This document shows, piece by piece, positions 24,901 to 37,035 of a stretch of DNA of 64,000 nt (the first letter of the stretch is position 1; each line of letters starts with the position of its first letter). The DNA lies in contig CP136061.1 of assembly GCA_032622095.1 (NCBI GenBank), positions 44,089,797-44,153,796 on the forward strand, in the 5' to 3' direction. The translations under genes were made by a program, and so were the position numbers. This stretch comes from Siphonodentalium dalli. Its lineage: Eukaryota > Mollusca > Scaphopoda > Gadilida > Siphonodentaliidae. The notes below the pieces were generated by a model. That model had not been told where the DNA came from. It worked only from the letters and a program-made list of their open reading frames with translations, and ran no database searches.

Positions 24901-26017
24901 GTCCCAGGCTATTACCACGAACACTTCAACCATCAAAGTCGATAATGAAATTGTGGAAGTGGACTCACAGCTTCTGTTCCAATGTCTAGTCATTGTTGCC
25001 AAAGGATTATTCCCAGATGATACCATTTCATCAGTTTTTCAATATGAATTGTGTACACACCCTCCCGCCTTATTCGACACCAGCGGTGGTTTGAGGGTAG
25101 CCAATAAGCCTGTTTTAGCGGAGAAAATATGGGATATCGTGCAGTCAGAGATGACATCTCTACCAGCCGAAATCACCCGGTATGTCATCGATGGAGGTGC
25201 CTTGTTGCAAAGAATACCATCGCGGAAAGGGCAAACATACGAAGAGATCTGTCACATGTACGGTGAATATATTTCAAGGAAAGATACAGCTGCCACAATT
25301 GTATTTGATGGATACCAAGAAGGCTCAACAACTAAGGATGGGGCACACAGCAGGCGATCCACTGGCAAATATTGCCATACTATTCATTTTACAGCCAGTA
25401 TGCAGCTGCACATAAAGAAGGGTCATTTGCATATGACGTACGAAAGACGTGTAAATGAAGTGAGCAAGATGTGAGAGTATTGGAAGAATGTAACTTTATT
25501 TATAATAACATGTACCCTGTCTGTATTTACATTCTTCATTGGTGTCTGTTTATTCCAATAAAAACAATTTAAAAAAAAAAAAGGATCATCTTCTATCAAA
25601 TGCAACTAATAAACAGAACTTCATAATTATATCTACTAAGCGATCATTTGAAACAAAGCGGGTGCAATGTACACCATGCGACTGGAGATGCTGATTTACT
25701 GATAGTACAGACAGCACTTATGGAAACAAAATCTATGAATACAGTTCTAATTTACTGATTCTATTAATTTATCACACAGACACATCATTAAAGTATGACA
25801 TCTTCTTAAGAGCTGATAGCAACAGTCAGTATAGGGAAGAGAACATTTGGCACATAAAGAAAGTGAAGGAAGCACTCGGACCAAATATAGCAGAGGATAT
25901 TCTTGTTCTACATGCACTGTTTGGCTGCGATACAACATCTAGGATGCATGGAATTGGGAAAGGTGTTGCAATTACTCTGTACAAGAAGAATTTGTTATTT
26001 GAACAACGCTTAAGACC
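21913..26017 (+). pseudogene. Academ-like transposase/XPG nuclease, N-terminal part (broken)
   Basis: Start chosen at the ATG of MASCVLCN, the first Cys pair of an N-terminal zinc-binding segment; a second Cys/His cluster begins CCLFCGKN. The transposase region shows FIADNVDHN (about 23,195), TFDQPLWWKA (about 23,665) and RLGGLHIEMSFLG (about 23,740), which I read as the D, D and E blocks. The nuclease follows: YVIDGGALLQRI (about 25,180) and TIVFDGYQ (about 25,300) as the N block, GDADLLIVQTA (about 25,695) as the acidic block, and LFGCDTTSRMHGIGKG (about 25,920) as the GCD...GIG helix-hairpin segment of FEN1/XPG enzymes. Breaks: a frame change near 22,130, TGA at 22,584, a frame change near 23,315, a stop near 23,388, TGA at 23,798, a 150-bp insertion at 25,427, and a small loss near 25,755 that removes the expected second acidic motif. 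The gene continues after the retrotransposon at 37,036. Confidence 0.75.
25427..25576 (+). mobile_element. Poly(A)-tailed retroposed fragment inside the nuclease gene
   Basis: About 150 bp of unrelated sequence ends with AATAAA (25,557-25,562) and a poly(A) run (25,571-25,582). It is bracketed by AAAGAAGGGTCAT (25,414-25,426) and AAAAAAGGATCAT (25,577-25,589), 11 of 13 bases identical, an L1-style target-site duplication. The host reading frame (HIKK before, DHLLSN after) is continuous if the insert is ignored. The donor is unknown; the insert looks like a truncated mRNA 3' end. Confidence 0.65.
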
Positions 26018-26455
26018 AGAGTTATCGGTCGTGTATGGTGTTTGTTTACATTTTTGCTCAGCTTTAATATGCTTTATTTCCTTAATGTTCGATCGTTCTT
26101 GGAACTAAAAGATGTCACCCGGCGAGATGGCATAGCGGAGATTCATTTGATGGTGCTACAAGGGCGGGATGTCCTGGAGTTTGATCAACATTGATATTTA
26201 TTCATTTTCACTTCCTCCATTGAGACCTTCCCCGTACCCATGTTTATGTGGCCTTATCGTCCATTTTGTTCGTGAGCTGTAATCATGTTGACAGTACACA
26301 GCCGTCTACCAAAGTCCTGATCGTGGGAAAATTTCACGCTTGACTGATCAATGCTACGACTAATGGTACTACGCGCTTACACTGAACTTCTACTCAGCTT
26401 ACACTAATTGAGGTGGATGTAAATACTCACCATTGAAAGAGACATACTTCTCAAC
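26018..26455 (+). promoter_or_regulatory. 5' leader of the non-LTR retrotransposon
   Basis: 438 bp between the 5' junction and the ORF1 start. It contains no long frame. Internal promoters lie here in most non-LTR elements, but no specific motif was identified. Confidence 0.45.
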
Positions 26456-27940
26456 ATGGAGAATTACCTAACGGAATCTGATAAAATCCTCAATGACACT
26501 GTTGGGGCCGACTTCCATGACCAACCATCACGCAGTCAGTTTTCGTCTGTTCGTGACGCTAATTCAAATGACATTACACCAGCAACTCTGAGCAAACATG
26601 ACAGTGATACCATTAGCAACCCACCCACCATCAGAGGTCCGCGTTCCTCTGCATATGATGTATTTGTTGAGAATATAAGACAGGGTTCGGTTGATGACGA
26701 TATTGCACCACATGTGGAATTAATACTGGACATTGTGCATAACACGCCGAAAACAACATTCATAGAAAGACTATTGGACCACACAAGAGGAGTTGAGGCT
26801 ACATTGGATCGACTGCGGTATACGATATTCGGAGCGATTAAGGAATTGGGTGTATGTATTCCACCCCCAGTAAATGACTCACAATTAAAGCGCAGGTGCA
26901 ATTCGGCAAAAGCTTCTACCTCCTGGAAGTTAGCAGCTGATGTGTATTGTCTCCTTCAGTGTCTCATAGACGAAGACTTCTGCCATATTGAGGATATGAT
27001 TAGTTCTTCGAAAAATGCCAAAAGGTCTAACTATAGCTCACTTTCCCAGACACCTCAACCTGAAACTCCTCGTTCAGATTCCACCATTGCGAATCAGACT
27101 CAAACGCTCATGCTTCCACCATCTCTGATTGATGTTTCAAGCAATGTTACTCTTCTAACGGAGACATGTCATCGAATTGAGAAAGACCTTATATAGACAC
27201 TCCCATGTATTAATGGTTGCCTAGAGGCAATGGAAGCCACCACGAACATCGCAAGTGATAGAGTTCTGGAATTGGAGGAAGTTAGCTCTGTGACAAAACT
27301 TACCTGCGAGAGAATTGAAAGTGAGAAGTGTACGGGTGTTACTAGACTAAAAAGTGATATAAAACAAATGCGCCAAGTCTCTGAGGATATGGTCGACCTT
27401 GTGGATGGAGTTCTAAAAAATATTTCGTCACAAGAGGACACTAAAATTCATTAAAAATGAGGATGAAGTCATTAGAGAAGGACTCCAAATCTGTAAAACC
27501 ACAAAGTGGTACGTGCAATCACACATGTGAGGTCCGTTGCGAGCACAAATGCGATGACAAATGGAAAGAAGAGATTCTCCAAGTCGCCAGTTACTTCAAT
27601 ACTGAACTCAACAAATTTGCTTACAATGATCTCAGAACTATACACTCACCGGCTTATTTTCAAAACATGGCCAACATGTCGCTTACGTCAGACCCTGCCA
27701 TTGTATCCTCGCCGAAGATTACAACACATAACATGTCAGAGACTAACGCTACGATGAAAACTGTCCTAGACGAACTGGACATCGGTGTGAACAGCGACAA
27801 TCTTCCCAATGTTGAACTTGGTGCGATAGACACCATTATTCTTGGAGCAAGCAACTGTGCAGGGATCGAGCTGGACGATCCCAAAATAAAGAATTGATCG
27901 GTTAGCGGAGCAAAGTTTGCAGAAATTTCAAAACTCCTTA
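26456..27940 (+). pseudogene. Retrotransposon ORF1, 5' part (up to the SGNH esterase block I)
   Basis: Starts at MENYLTESDK. The first 246 codons give an acidic, Ser/Thr-rich protein with a helical middle (AYDVFVENIRQG to FGAIKELGVCIPP) and no firm family. A TAG at 27,194 is followed in the same frame by more coding sequence (27,230-27,454). After a frameshift, 27,457-27,897 carries a C-x3-C-x3-C-x3-C cluster (CNHTCEVRCEHKC) and then IDTIILGASNCAGIEL. That fits the first block of an SGNH esterase, with Gly-Ala-Ser-Asn in place of GDS. TGA at 27,895 is followed in frame by VSGAKFAEISKLL up to the insertion at 27,941. CR1-type ORF1 proteins with esterase domains are known. Confidence 0.65.
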
Positions 27941-29489
27941 TAGTCCAGGAGATCGGGAGGTAGTGTTGCTCATATTGACGGACAAGCTGCGACCATGTTA
28001 TTTTTAATGTTTTAGGTATGGTAATGAAGAAAAATCATGATACCAAGAACAAATTTGTAGCCTTCTTTGTTTTTTTTTCGATTTTTTGGGCATTTTTCGA
28101 CATTTTAAGCCCAAAATTTTCATTTTATTTTTCAATGTGTAAAGTTTCATTTTAGTATGATTTTGGTGATTCAGTTGAATAGTAATTGTGTTAATAATGT
28201 TAAATAACTAATTGTGCTAAAAAATTGAAGAATTTAAATGTTTTTGTTTCAATTTTTTTACCATTTTTTTTAACTTTTTTACGCAAAATCGTCCAAATTG
28301 CAACCATTTCATCTTAGTATGATTTTAAGGTTAAAATTCACCATAATTATTTTAATATTGTTAAATAATTTACAACTTGGCTTTTACAATGTTTATAAAT
28401 GGATTTAAGAAGGTTTCTACTTGTTTTCTAAGTTGAGGGGGGTCTAATTCAAATCCAATTAAACATTGTACTGTTCAAAATTAGATAAATTTCTTAAGGC
28501 ATATGGTAGATATACGTAACTAGTTTCCAAAACATATACATGTGCCTTTCTATCCTGTGCGTTATGCACGCGAGTCGGATTTTACAAATTAAATTATGAT
28601 GAAAAACCCTGAATTTTGGGTGTGGTCACATTTGTGGTCATAATATTCCGATTAGAGAGTGGATGGACATGGGGCATGCGACACTATGCAGTATATATGT
28701 ATATAACAAGCATGACATGAGACATTAGTATCTTTCTACTGAACTGTGCTTCCAGAGTTATCAGGAATCGAGTATCGGTGTTATTTCTTACCCCCCCCCC
28801 CCCAAATGGTCAATTTTAAAACGGGGTATGTGGTCAAAGGACCACTGGGAGATAATAGGATGACCAATGACTTCTATATTTCTATCGTATCACAGTAAAG
28901 CTTTTTTGTAAAACTGGCGCAGTTTACATAATCAAAGTTCGATTTTCTTTACAATTATATGTTACAGGCAATTAATTATATAGAGTTACGCTTCTTGAAA
29001 CTCGAGTCAGCATAACAAAACAATCTGGCTGCTGATTGGTTGATTATCATTGAGGGAAATATCCCTAATCGGGAACATAAAATCATAGCCTACGTAAATA
29101 TGGCGATCGTGTATGTTTATATGTCCAGGAAGAGTCTGGTGGTATCTAGAAGTTACGGAAGGGGTCTGGATATGTTTATGCTGCTGATTTTTGTGCAGTA
29201 AATGGGGTAGTTGTGGAAATGCAAGACTATCGTTTGAAAAAAATACCGAAAATGGCGCGTTTGTTGTCACATACTGGTGCAGCGGATGACGTGCTAAGGG
29301 AAAATTGACCACTTGAAGTTCAAATAGGCTTAACCCATAGCCGGCGGGACTTTTAGTTAACACTGTCGCCTATGGAAAATAATTAGGTGTTTGTAACCTA
29401 TAGATACGAAGCTTCGGTACATTAATTATTATTTATATATTACTATATTTAAATCAGATTTATGCATACAATCGACGTCGAAACAAAAC

Positions 29490-30545
29490 ATGAATGTACC
29501 GATTATTCGTGACATTCAAGTTAAATGTTCAATAATAGAAAATTATACTGTGACTGGTTCATTCAACATGAAGTTAGTCAAGGTGTTAGTCAAGGTGTAT
29601 CATACAATGCACCGAAGCTTCGTGCCATGTACCGTGACGTGTCAGAAATCCAGGAATATACCACCATATGACATCATATGGTAACGTTAACAAACGTTGA
29701 ATGGTCACCAGAAACCCGGATATTAATAATTTCAGATCATAATTAGCATCGCATTATATATTAACCCATCGAGGAATATGTCATAATGACACACTATATT
29801 ACACCTACTATATAACTGCTCCCTCCCTGACACAGGGCTACATATAAGAAGTTTATCGATGTCTACTTAATGAGAGTATACAGTTCCGTCAAAATATGAC
29901 CGAAAATGTGACCTCGCATCGTTAACCCCAATCTGTGGCGATTTTTCATACAATTTACCGAAGCTTCGTGCCACGTACCGTCAAATGGCATCAAACGTTG
30001 AATGGTCACCATAAACTTTGATATCAGTCATTTCAGATTGTAATTATCATGGAATTATATATTAAACCATGGTGTAATTATGTCAAAATGACACACTATA
30101 TTACATCCACCCTATATAACTGCTTCCTCTCTGACACAGTGCTACATACAAGAAGTGTATCCATGTCTACTTAATGAGAGCATATAGTTCTGTCGAAATC
30201 TGGCGAAAAATGTGACCTTGCATCATTAACCCCAAATCTGTGGCGGTTTTTCATCCTATGTACCGATGCTTCGTGACATGTACCGAAGCTTGGTGACGTG
30301 TCAGAACTTCTAAAATATACCCCATCGGGACATCAAATGGTATCAAACGTTGAATGGTCACCAGAAATCTCGATATTAGTCATTTCAGACCATAATAACA
30401 TAGCATTATATATTAACCCATCGAGAAATATGTCAAAATGACACACTATATTACACCCACCCCTATATAACTGCGTCCTCCCTGACACAGGCTGCATATA
30501 AATTATTTATCCATGTCTACTTAATGAGAGTATAGAGTTCTGTCA
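29490..30545. repeat. Diverged tandem repeats of ~300-350 bp
   Basis: About three copies share phrases such as AATGACACACTATATTACA, GTCTACTTAATGAGAG, ACCGAAGCTTCGTG and CAAACGTTGAATGGTCACC. The last phrase recurs near 29,690, 29,995 and 30,345. The repeats lie within the 3.8-kb TIR element. No coding content was seen. Confidence 0.8.
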
Positions 30546-30559
30546 AAATCGGGCGAACA

Positions 30560-31527
30560 ATTTGGTCTATAAATCCCGTAGTGTGACACATTTAATATAG
30601 ACCAAAACAATAAACACCTTTCAACCCAAAGACATTTTAATTGCAAAAATGGTCTAAACATGAAAAGTAAATTTTTGCCGATATTTAAGCCAAGTTTTTG
30701 AGAGAAAAGTCCAATATTTTTGGTGATGTCAGTGGTGACAATAGTAACAATTAACCATGGCACATCAGGCATGTTAGTATTCAATGTATAGAAGGCAGAA
30801 TAGCCAATTTTGTACATCATCCACAACTTGTAATCGATTGCAGAACACGCTGGGGCAATATTTATCATTTTCCAAATTTTGGCAGCCATTTTGGCAGCCA
30901 TTTTGAGCCAAAGTAAGAATTTTGGTTCCAGTGAGTTGGCATATTCATAGGTATAATCATATGCATCACTTACATTACAAAGTTCTGTTCATTTCTTGTT
31001 AAAATATGACTATAATCCCAATTGTGATTTTTTTGTGAAATTTTATACTGCGTTCTGTAAATTCGAATTTTTGAGGGAACGGACGGGGCTAGGAACACAA
31101 CAAGTGCATATTTAATTGCCCCAATGATCAGTTACACAAAATACAAAATAAAGTCGCATTACTCAACCAGTTCCAAACAGCATGAATCGATCTAGAAGAT
31201 ATTTGTAAAAAAAAAGTCATATTTTCAACTTCCGGCGGCCAATTTTGCCCCAAAAAAGTGACATTATGTCTTAGCTTCACGAAAATATATACATTTGTAT
31301 ACATTTTACAAGATTTTCACCGCTTAATTTGCATAAAACTGACTTGAGGGTCTGGTCTGAAAAACGGCGGCCATGATGGACGCCATTTTGTCTGGAGTCT
31401 ATACGGCCACTTTTTTTTCTTGCTAACATTGCTTAAAAGTTGAAGGACATAATAAGGAACAAAATGAGTTGGGAGAAGTTAAGTCCCAGGGGGTGCAAGG
31501 ATATCCATATTAGCTCCCGGACTAGTA
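30560..31527. repeat. Copy of a dispersed repeat family (GCCATTTTGGC-rich), with a terminus near 31,527
   Basis: Shares sequence with 48,840-49,490, 53,147-53,970 (reverse orientation) and 55,600-57,030. Landmarks are ATTTTGGCAGCCATTTTG, a TTTTATACxGCxTTCTGTAAA phrase and AGTGGCCGTATAGACTCCAG read on the minus strand. On the minus strand its end reads TAGTCCGGGAGCTAATAT at 31,527, aligning with TAGTCCAGGAGATATTGG at 53,147. This suggests the family also ends in TAGTCC. Confidence 0.65.
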
Positions 31528-31739
31528 GTAATATCACGTCGCTGGAAAATTCTTTCATTTTCGGTCATCGGGTAGGTCAATAAAAACACATTTTTCGCCA
31601 ATTAAGCTACAAATTCACCACTGCTATCATGGATTTTCGTAATCTACATATATTTTACTACAAAATTAGACCGGATAGCACTTGTCCGTCAAAATGAGCA
31701 ACATTTGTTATTTCTTGGGGTCGATCTCCTGGACTATTA

Positions 31740-32776
31740 CTAGTGTGGTAAATGATGACGCTGGTATTGAGCTCAACACAATCAAAACTATCATCATTCA
31801 CCTCGGGACAAATGGCATTACAGCATCTAGGTATGACACAAATCTCATCATTTTGGATATCATGGAAGCCCTACCCAAGATATCGACTATCTTGCCTAAC
31901 GCACATCTAAAAATTCTCAGTGTTCCGCCACGAAAAGGATCCAGCAAGCAAGCGGAAGAACACAACCAAGCGGTGTATGCTGTTAACAATTTTCTCTCTC
32001 GCCTCAGTGATAGGAATAGCATATTCGAATTTGTCGATATCAGCAGCAAATTATCGGATGAATACGGTGTGAAATCACAATTTTTCAACAGGAACGACCG
32101 CAGAGGGATCCACCTTAATATGGAAGGTAGAGACGTGTTGAAGTCGACATTTAGAGCGATCGCCAATGGATCCGCATTGAAGTTAATTTCGAATCAAATG
32201 CAACCAAACAGCAAAATCTCTATACATTCCAATAATCAGCCGGATCCAGATAACACGCATAGGAGGAGCGTGCCAGATGAACGCGAAACCCTAAATGTTT
32301 CCAAAGGAAGTGGCTCGACCAACTCACAACAGCCTAACATCTCTAGCAGCGTCTGGAGTGGGAACAGTACGCATCCAAGTCAAGGCAGAAATGCTCACCC
32401 TATTAAAACGAAAAGGGTGTTCCTTGGGAATATTGAAACAGACATCACACTTGAGGACATAAAGGGCCACCTAGACTGCTATGGAATTAGATTTTCTATC
32501 GTCAGAATGATGAGAGGTCGTGGTGCTAAAAACTCAGCCAGATTAAATATTCACCAGGATGATGTGCATCTGGTTCTCGAGGATCACTTCTGGCCGGATA
32601 GAGCATTTTGTAGACTGTGGCTCTCTAAGAGTGCTTTTGCACATGGATTCGGGCGAGCTAATACGTCGGGATTCTCCAACTGGAACGGTGTGCGCACTGG
32701 AAGACATAACCGTAGTTCCTCCGTACACATTAACAGCATTGATCTCAGTGGATCTTTCAATGGGCAAGATCGATAA
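31740..32776 (+). pseudogene. Retrotransposon ORF1, 3' part (SGNH esterase rest and RRM-like domain)
   Basis: Continues the esterase after the TIR element: TIIIHLGTNG (about 31,790) fits block III, and DRRGIHLNMEGRDVL (about 32,095) fits the final D-x-x-H block. A Ser/Asn-rich linker follows, then a C-terminal RRM-like nucleic-acid-binding segment beginning KRVFLGNIETDITLEDI (about 32,410) and ending near DHFWPDRAFCRLW. The fragment itself has no internal stop. The first residues of the visible open frame (before 31,740) belong to the inserted element, not to ORF1. An ORF1 esterase plausibly acts on lipids or in multimer assembly; an RRM-like tail would bind the RNA. Confidence 0.7.
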
Positions 32777-32912
32777 CTCTATTAGAAGATATCGACTCAT
32801 TAAACAAACTTGCTTTGTCTATTCTCCTGACAACTAGTGTAACTCATCTGTCAGGTTATCTAACTTATCTTGCAATTCAAACACTTGTATTTCTTCGTGC
32901 ATTATTCCAGTT

Positions 32913-35900
32913 ATGGATAACATATGTATCGGCACTTGGAATGCTACAGGTATTTTTGGTAGCAGTGCATACCTCAGTCTGTTACTTCGCGATGAAGCTA
33001 TAGATATCTTCGGAGTAAGTGAGCACTGGCTCCATAGTCATAACGTTCAATTCTGAGAGTCTATTCATCGACGGTACTCATATCACGCGGTGTGCGATGC
33101 CTCCCAGCGCCTTCCTCTACAAAGAGGACGATACAAAGGCGGTGTTTGTTTATTTTGGCACAAACGGTATGATACAATAGTCTCCGCTATAGACTACAAT
33201 GACGATCGTATATGTGGCATTCAAATGCAACTTTCTCGGTGCAACTTCTTATACATTTTCCAAGTGTATCTCCCATCCACAAATTATTCTGTTGAATTTT
33301 ACAGAGAGTATATACAGAAAGTCTCAGACCTGATAACCTTATATTCTCCACTTGGCAACGTTGTTGTTCTATGTGACTTCAATGGAAACCTACGGAAGAC
33401 TGATGCCGGAAATCGCAGTTTCCAATTAATGCTCAAAGCACAAAATTATGTTTCTGCAAATAGCTCCGAAAAGTGTGATGGTCAACAATTCACATACGTG
33501 GCTGTAGATGGAACAGGTGGCACCACCATCGATCACATCATCATACATAAAGATGACCTGGTCAGAACCAAACATATTGCTGTGCTCGATGATGATGCCT
33601 CCAATGTCTCGAATCACAGACCTATACTCATGGATATATCGTATGGCAATGTACGCGATTGCACGAACATAACACAATCTGCTTGTTGGAATTGGAAAAA
33701 ATTAATCGCCGATCAGGAATTATTATCATGTTATAGATTAAATGTAATGTCATTGTTACCAGAATGGCATATATATGATGAGACGGATTTGGCAATGTGC
33801 TATGATAGAACAGTTTCAGCTATACAAAGCGCTTCAAATATAGCCATTCCAAAGAAATCCTTCAAGCCATATTTGAAACCAATTTGGAACCCCACGTTGA
33901 ACCATCTACACCGTGAAATGCGCCATTTTCGAAGAATATGGCTGTCAGACGGACGCCCCAGAGGCGATACATTCGAAACGTATGCAAACTACAAAGCCTC
34001 GAAACGTATATTCAGAAAAGAAATGCGTAAATGTAACTCGCAGTTCATGTCCGCTCAGAACGAGGAAATAGACCGCGCCGCCGAAGTTGATCAAGAGTTA
34101 TTTTTCAAAAAATTTAACGCAGTGCGAGCAAGTAGGAAAGGTGCGTGTAATAGTATATTTGAAGTAAACGGTTCCATGCTTCGAACTCCGATTGAAATCT
34201 CAGATGCATGGGCCGATTATTATGAGAACTTATACTCACCTTTGAAATCATTTAGCTTTGACGAATCACACTTTTTAGAAGTCAATAGCAAGGTGGCCGA
34301 TCTCCTCAATAATTCAAACACCGGGACATATGACAAAATCTTAACCTACCCCGTCACTGATGTAGAACTTATGACGTCATGAAAACTGTCAATATGGGGA
34401 AAGCTGCGGGTCATGATTCCATCTGCTATGAACACATTTTGTATGGCGGTACGCACTTACATAAGCACATTGCCAAGCTTCTATCATCCATGCTCAACTT
34501 GTCATATATACCAACCCAAGCAAAAATTGGTGTGATAACTTCCCTATATAAAGGAGGTGACAAACAAAAGACAAAGTTCGACAGTTATAGGGCAATAACG
34601 CTACTGCCAGTATTATACAAGCTCCTGGATAAATTTGTTCTTGCTCGCATTGAACGAAATTGTCCACATTTGATCGTAACACATCCACTGCAACATGGGT
34701 TTCAAAAGAACATTAGTTGCCTGATGTCATCTTACATAGTCCAAGAAGGTTTTTCATATGCTTTAGAACACAACTCTCGATTATTCTCATGTTTCCTGGA
34801 CGTTCACAAAGCGTTCGACACTGTTTGAACTAATGGTCTACTATTCAAACTTTTCGAGCGCGGTTTCACTGGGAAAACCTGGAAACTTTGTCACAACTTT
34901 CTAACAGGTGTAACATGCTCTGTTCGACACGAGGGCCGGAACTCTAGAGATATCACCATTAAGCAAGGAGCAAGGCAGGGGAGTACCTTATCGCCGATAT
35001 TTTACGCAATTTACATCGACGAGTTGTTACGCGAGCTACAGCTGTCTAACTTTGGTCTTAAACTTCTTGGAATAAATCTCGCATCCCCAACACAAGCCGA
35101 CGATATGACACTGTTATATTTTACTGCATACGGTCTTCAACGCCTATGTGACATATGCAGTACATACAGTAGCAGGTGGAGATTCCTACATAATGAACAA
35201 AAATGTAAGGTTATTGTCTTTGATGAGAAAACAGCAAAGACATCAACCAACCGCTCTTGGCTCATTAATAGTGGTTTGATCACAGAGACTGATACCATTA
35301 CCCATCTTGGTATTACATTACATAAAACAAATTTCCAAAACGAACTTACCGAGTCGATATGCACGAAAATTCGCTCAACGTACCTCATGCTTAGCAATGC
35401 TGGCCTGTACGCCGGCGGGATAACCCCACAAAGTTGCATGACTAGGTATCAATCGATTGTTCTTTCTCGGGGCCTGTATGGATCAGAATTTTTATGTAAC
35501 ACCACATGTTCAAATGCGATCAAACTAGAAAGAATTCATCGCTTTTGTCTTAAGCGCAAACAAGGTCTTTCCATGAGATGCAGAACTGACATTGTACTTG
35601 GTCTAGTAGGGAGTTTCCCCTTGGAATCGACAATCGAGGAAACTCTCCTTATTCGGTGGACTATGTCGCGCCCCTCAATCGAAAGCATGTAAGCAGATTT
35701 TTGTTAGACGACTCCACGAATTTAGAGCCAATCAGTCACAGGATTACTCTTTTATAAGTGAACTGTGCTCTTTATTTGAAAAATATAACATGAATGATGT
35801 TTTCGTGGACTATGTTAAATCTGGGATCTCTATTCCAAAATTGGCATGGAAGAAACGCACTAGGGCAGAGGTACACGCCGTAAATGAAACTTCATGGAAA

Positions 35901-36434
35901 TCAAATGTTATGACTTCTTTCAGTCGCTTCTGCAGAATCCAGGAATCCCTTCACATGTCTAACTTGTGGCGTTTATGTCGGAAATTTCCCGAAAACAAAA
36001 CCGCATATTTCACAGTAGCTCGGGTTATTGAATCATCGGCGTCCCTCGAAGCAGGACTTTGCCCGTTATGTGGAAAGTCATACACCGACAAAAGTATGCA
36101 CATCCTTATTGAGTGCAACGCCCTGATTAACATACGGAATGACATGTTCTATGCAATAATTGACCAATACGGATTGCAATTATTTATCTCTGTCGAAGAA
36201 CTGTCTCCTGACAATATGATATCAGTACACTTATCCCACGTCCACGATAGCTTGGTAGAAGCAATTGACTGTACTGACTCGTTTATAAACTGTATTGTCA
36301 CTGTCACTGAACAGTTGTGGCAAACATACAGTTTCATAGCTCAACGAAAACACATTCTAACACAGTTAGAAATCGGCATCAATCTTACTAACACACCACT
36401 AGGCGAGCCTTTAACTAACTTTGAACCACCGTGA
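32913..36434 (+). pseudogene. Retrotransposon ORF2: APE endonuclease and reverse transcriptase (broken)
   Basis: Probable start ATG at 32,913 (MDNICIGTWNATGIFG). Endonuclease landmarks: IDIFGVSEHWL, GGVCLFWHKRYD, VVVLCDFNGN, TIDHIIIHKDD and SNHRPILMD (about 32,925-33,640). RT landmarks: MGKAAGHDSICYEHI (about 34,390), YRAITLLPVLYKLLDK, SCFLDVHKAFDTV (first catalytic Asp, about 34,790-34,825), QGARQGSTLSPIFYAIYIDE (about 34,965) and QADDMTLLYF (about 35,095; the usual aromatic residue before ADD is Gln here). The C-terminal Cys/His knuckle is CPLCGKSYTDKSMHILIEC (about 36,060). Breaks: TGA at 33,054, a frameshift near 34,379, TGA at 34,826 just after DTV (Trp is usual there), and a frameshift near 35,690. 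The C-terminal frame ends at 36,434. Confidence 0.8.
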
Positions 36435-37029
36435 TTGTTTTCGCGACTAATGCAGATATATCACCAACATGACCATGGCGTGTATCAAATAATAAATAAT
36501 GAATCGAATGAGCATTGGCACGGCGATATATATGACAGTGCGAGCAAAGAGTGCCACCTACTGAATATCATTTGTAATGATTATGTGAATACGCTGCCCG
36601 CTTCATTATTATTACTATCATCATCATCATCTCCGTCATCATCGTCTTCATCACCGTCATCATCATTTATATCGTCATTATCAGCATCATAATCAACGAA
36701 ATGGAAACCAACTTCGGTGTCAGCATTGTCACATCATCGCTATCACCATAATCATAATAATAGACATCATCACTACCATTAACAACATCGCCATCGTTGA
36801 TAACACACACATCATCAGCATCATTTATCATTAAACTCATCTCCATCGCCATCACCACCAACCTCATCATATTCACCATGTGTACATATATGTAGATATA
36901 TCCAGTGTCGGATATTGACATCAACTACTATGATTCAGCATTATTGATTCATTTTTCTGTAGATATCGATTATTTGTTACATGCTTTATAAATCTTCATA
37001 TACTGGAGGAAATAAAGATATAATAATAA
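36435..37029 (+). other. 3' UTR of the non-LTR retrotransposon with a TCATCA microsatellite
   Basis: Contains a long imperfect (TCATCA/TCATCG)n tract at about 36,600-36,880 and ends in ATAAAGATATAATAATAAT, the probable 3' tail. The open frames through the microsatellite on both strands are artefacts. Confidence 0.75.
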
Positions 37030-37035
37030 TAAGAC

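Larger units (their letters stand above)
27941..31736. mobile_element. 3.8-kb non-autonomous TIR element with TAGTCCAG ends
   Basis: The termini are TAGTCCAGGAGATCG at 27,941 and its complement CGATCTCCTGGACTA ending at 31,736. Similarity continues inward for about 50 bp (TTGCTCAT(A/T)TTGACGGACAAG on both sides). The target duplication is TTA (27,938-27,940 and 31,737-31,739). Removing the element and one TTA puts the esterase ORF1 of the host retrotransposon back in frame. A 3-bp TTA duplication also suits PIF/Harbinger, but the first eight bases are identical to those of the Academ-like element, so cross-mobilisation by an Academ transposase is favoured. No transposase is inside: the interior has tandem repeats and a copy of a dispersed family. 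Confidence 0.82.
26018..37029 (+). mobile_element. Full-length non-LTR retrotransposon (esterase ORF1, EN-RT ORF2), with nested insertion
   Basis: It is inserted in the Academ-like gene with target duplication TAAGAC (26,012-26,017 and 37,030-37,035). Host codons before and after are in the same frame once the element and one repeat are ignored. It carries a 5' leader (26,018-26,455), ORF1, ORF2, and a 3' UTR ending in a short TAA-repeat tail (about 37,018-37,029). Excluding the 3.8-kb element inserted in ORF1 it is about 7.2 kb, so it is not 5'-truncated. Both ORFs are broken. The clade is not assigned: an SGNH-type ORF1 is known in the CR1 group, but the RT tail with CPLCG...H...EC differs from the element at 2-5 kb. 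Confidence 0.85.

Noticed and set aside
36667-36924. 85-residue minus-strand frame over the 3' UTR of the retrotransposon
   Set aside because: An artefact of the TCATCA/ATGATG microsatellite.
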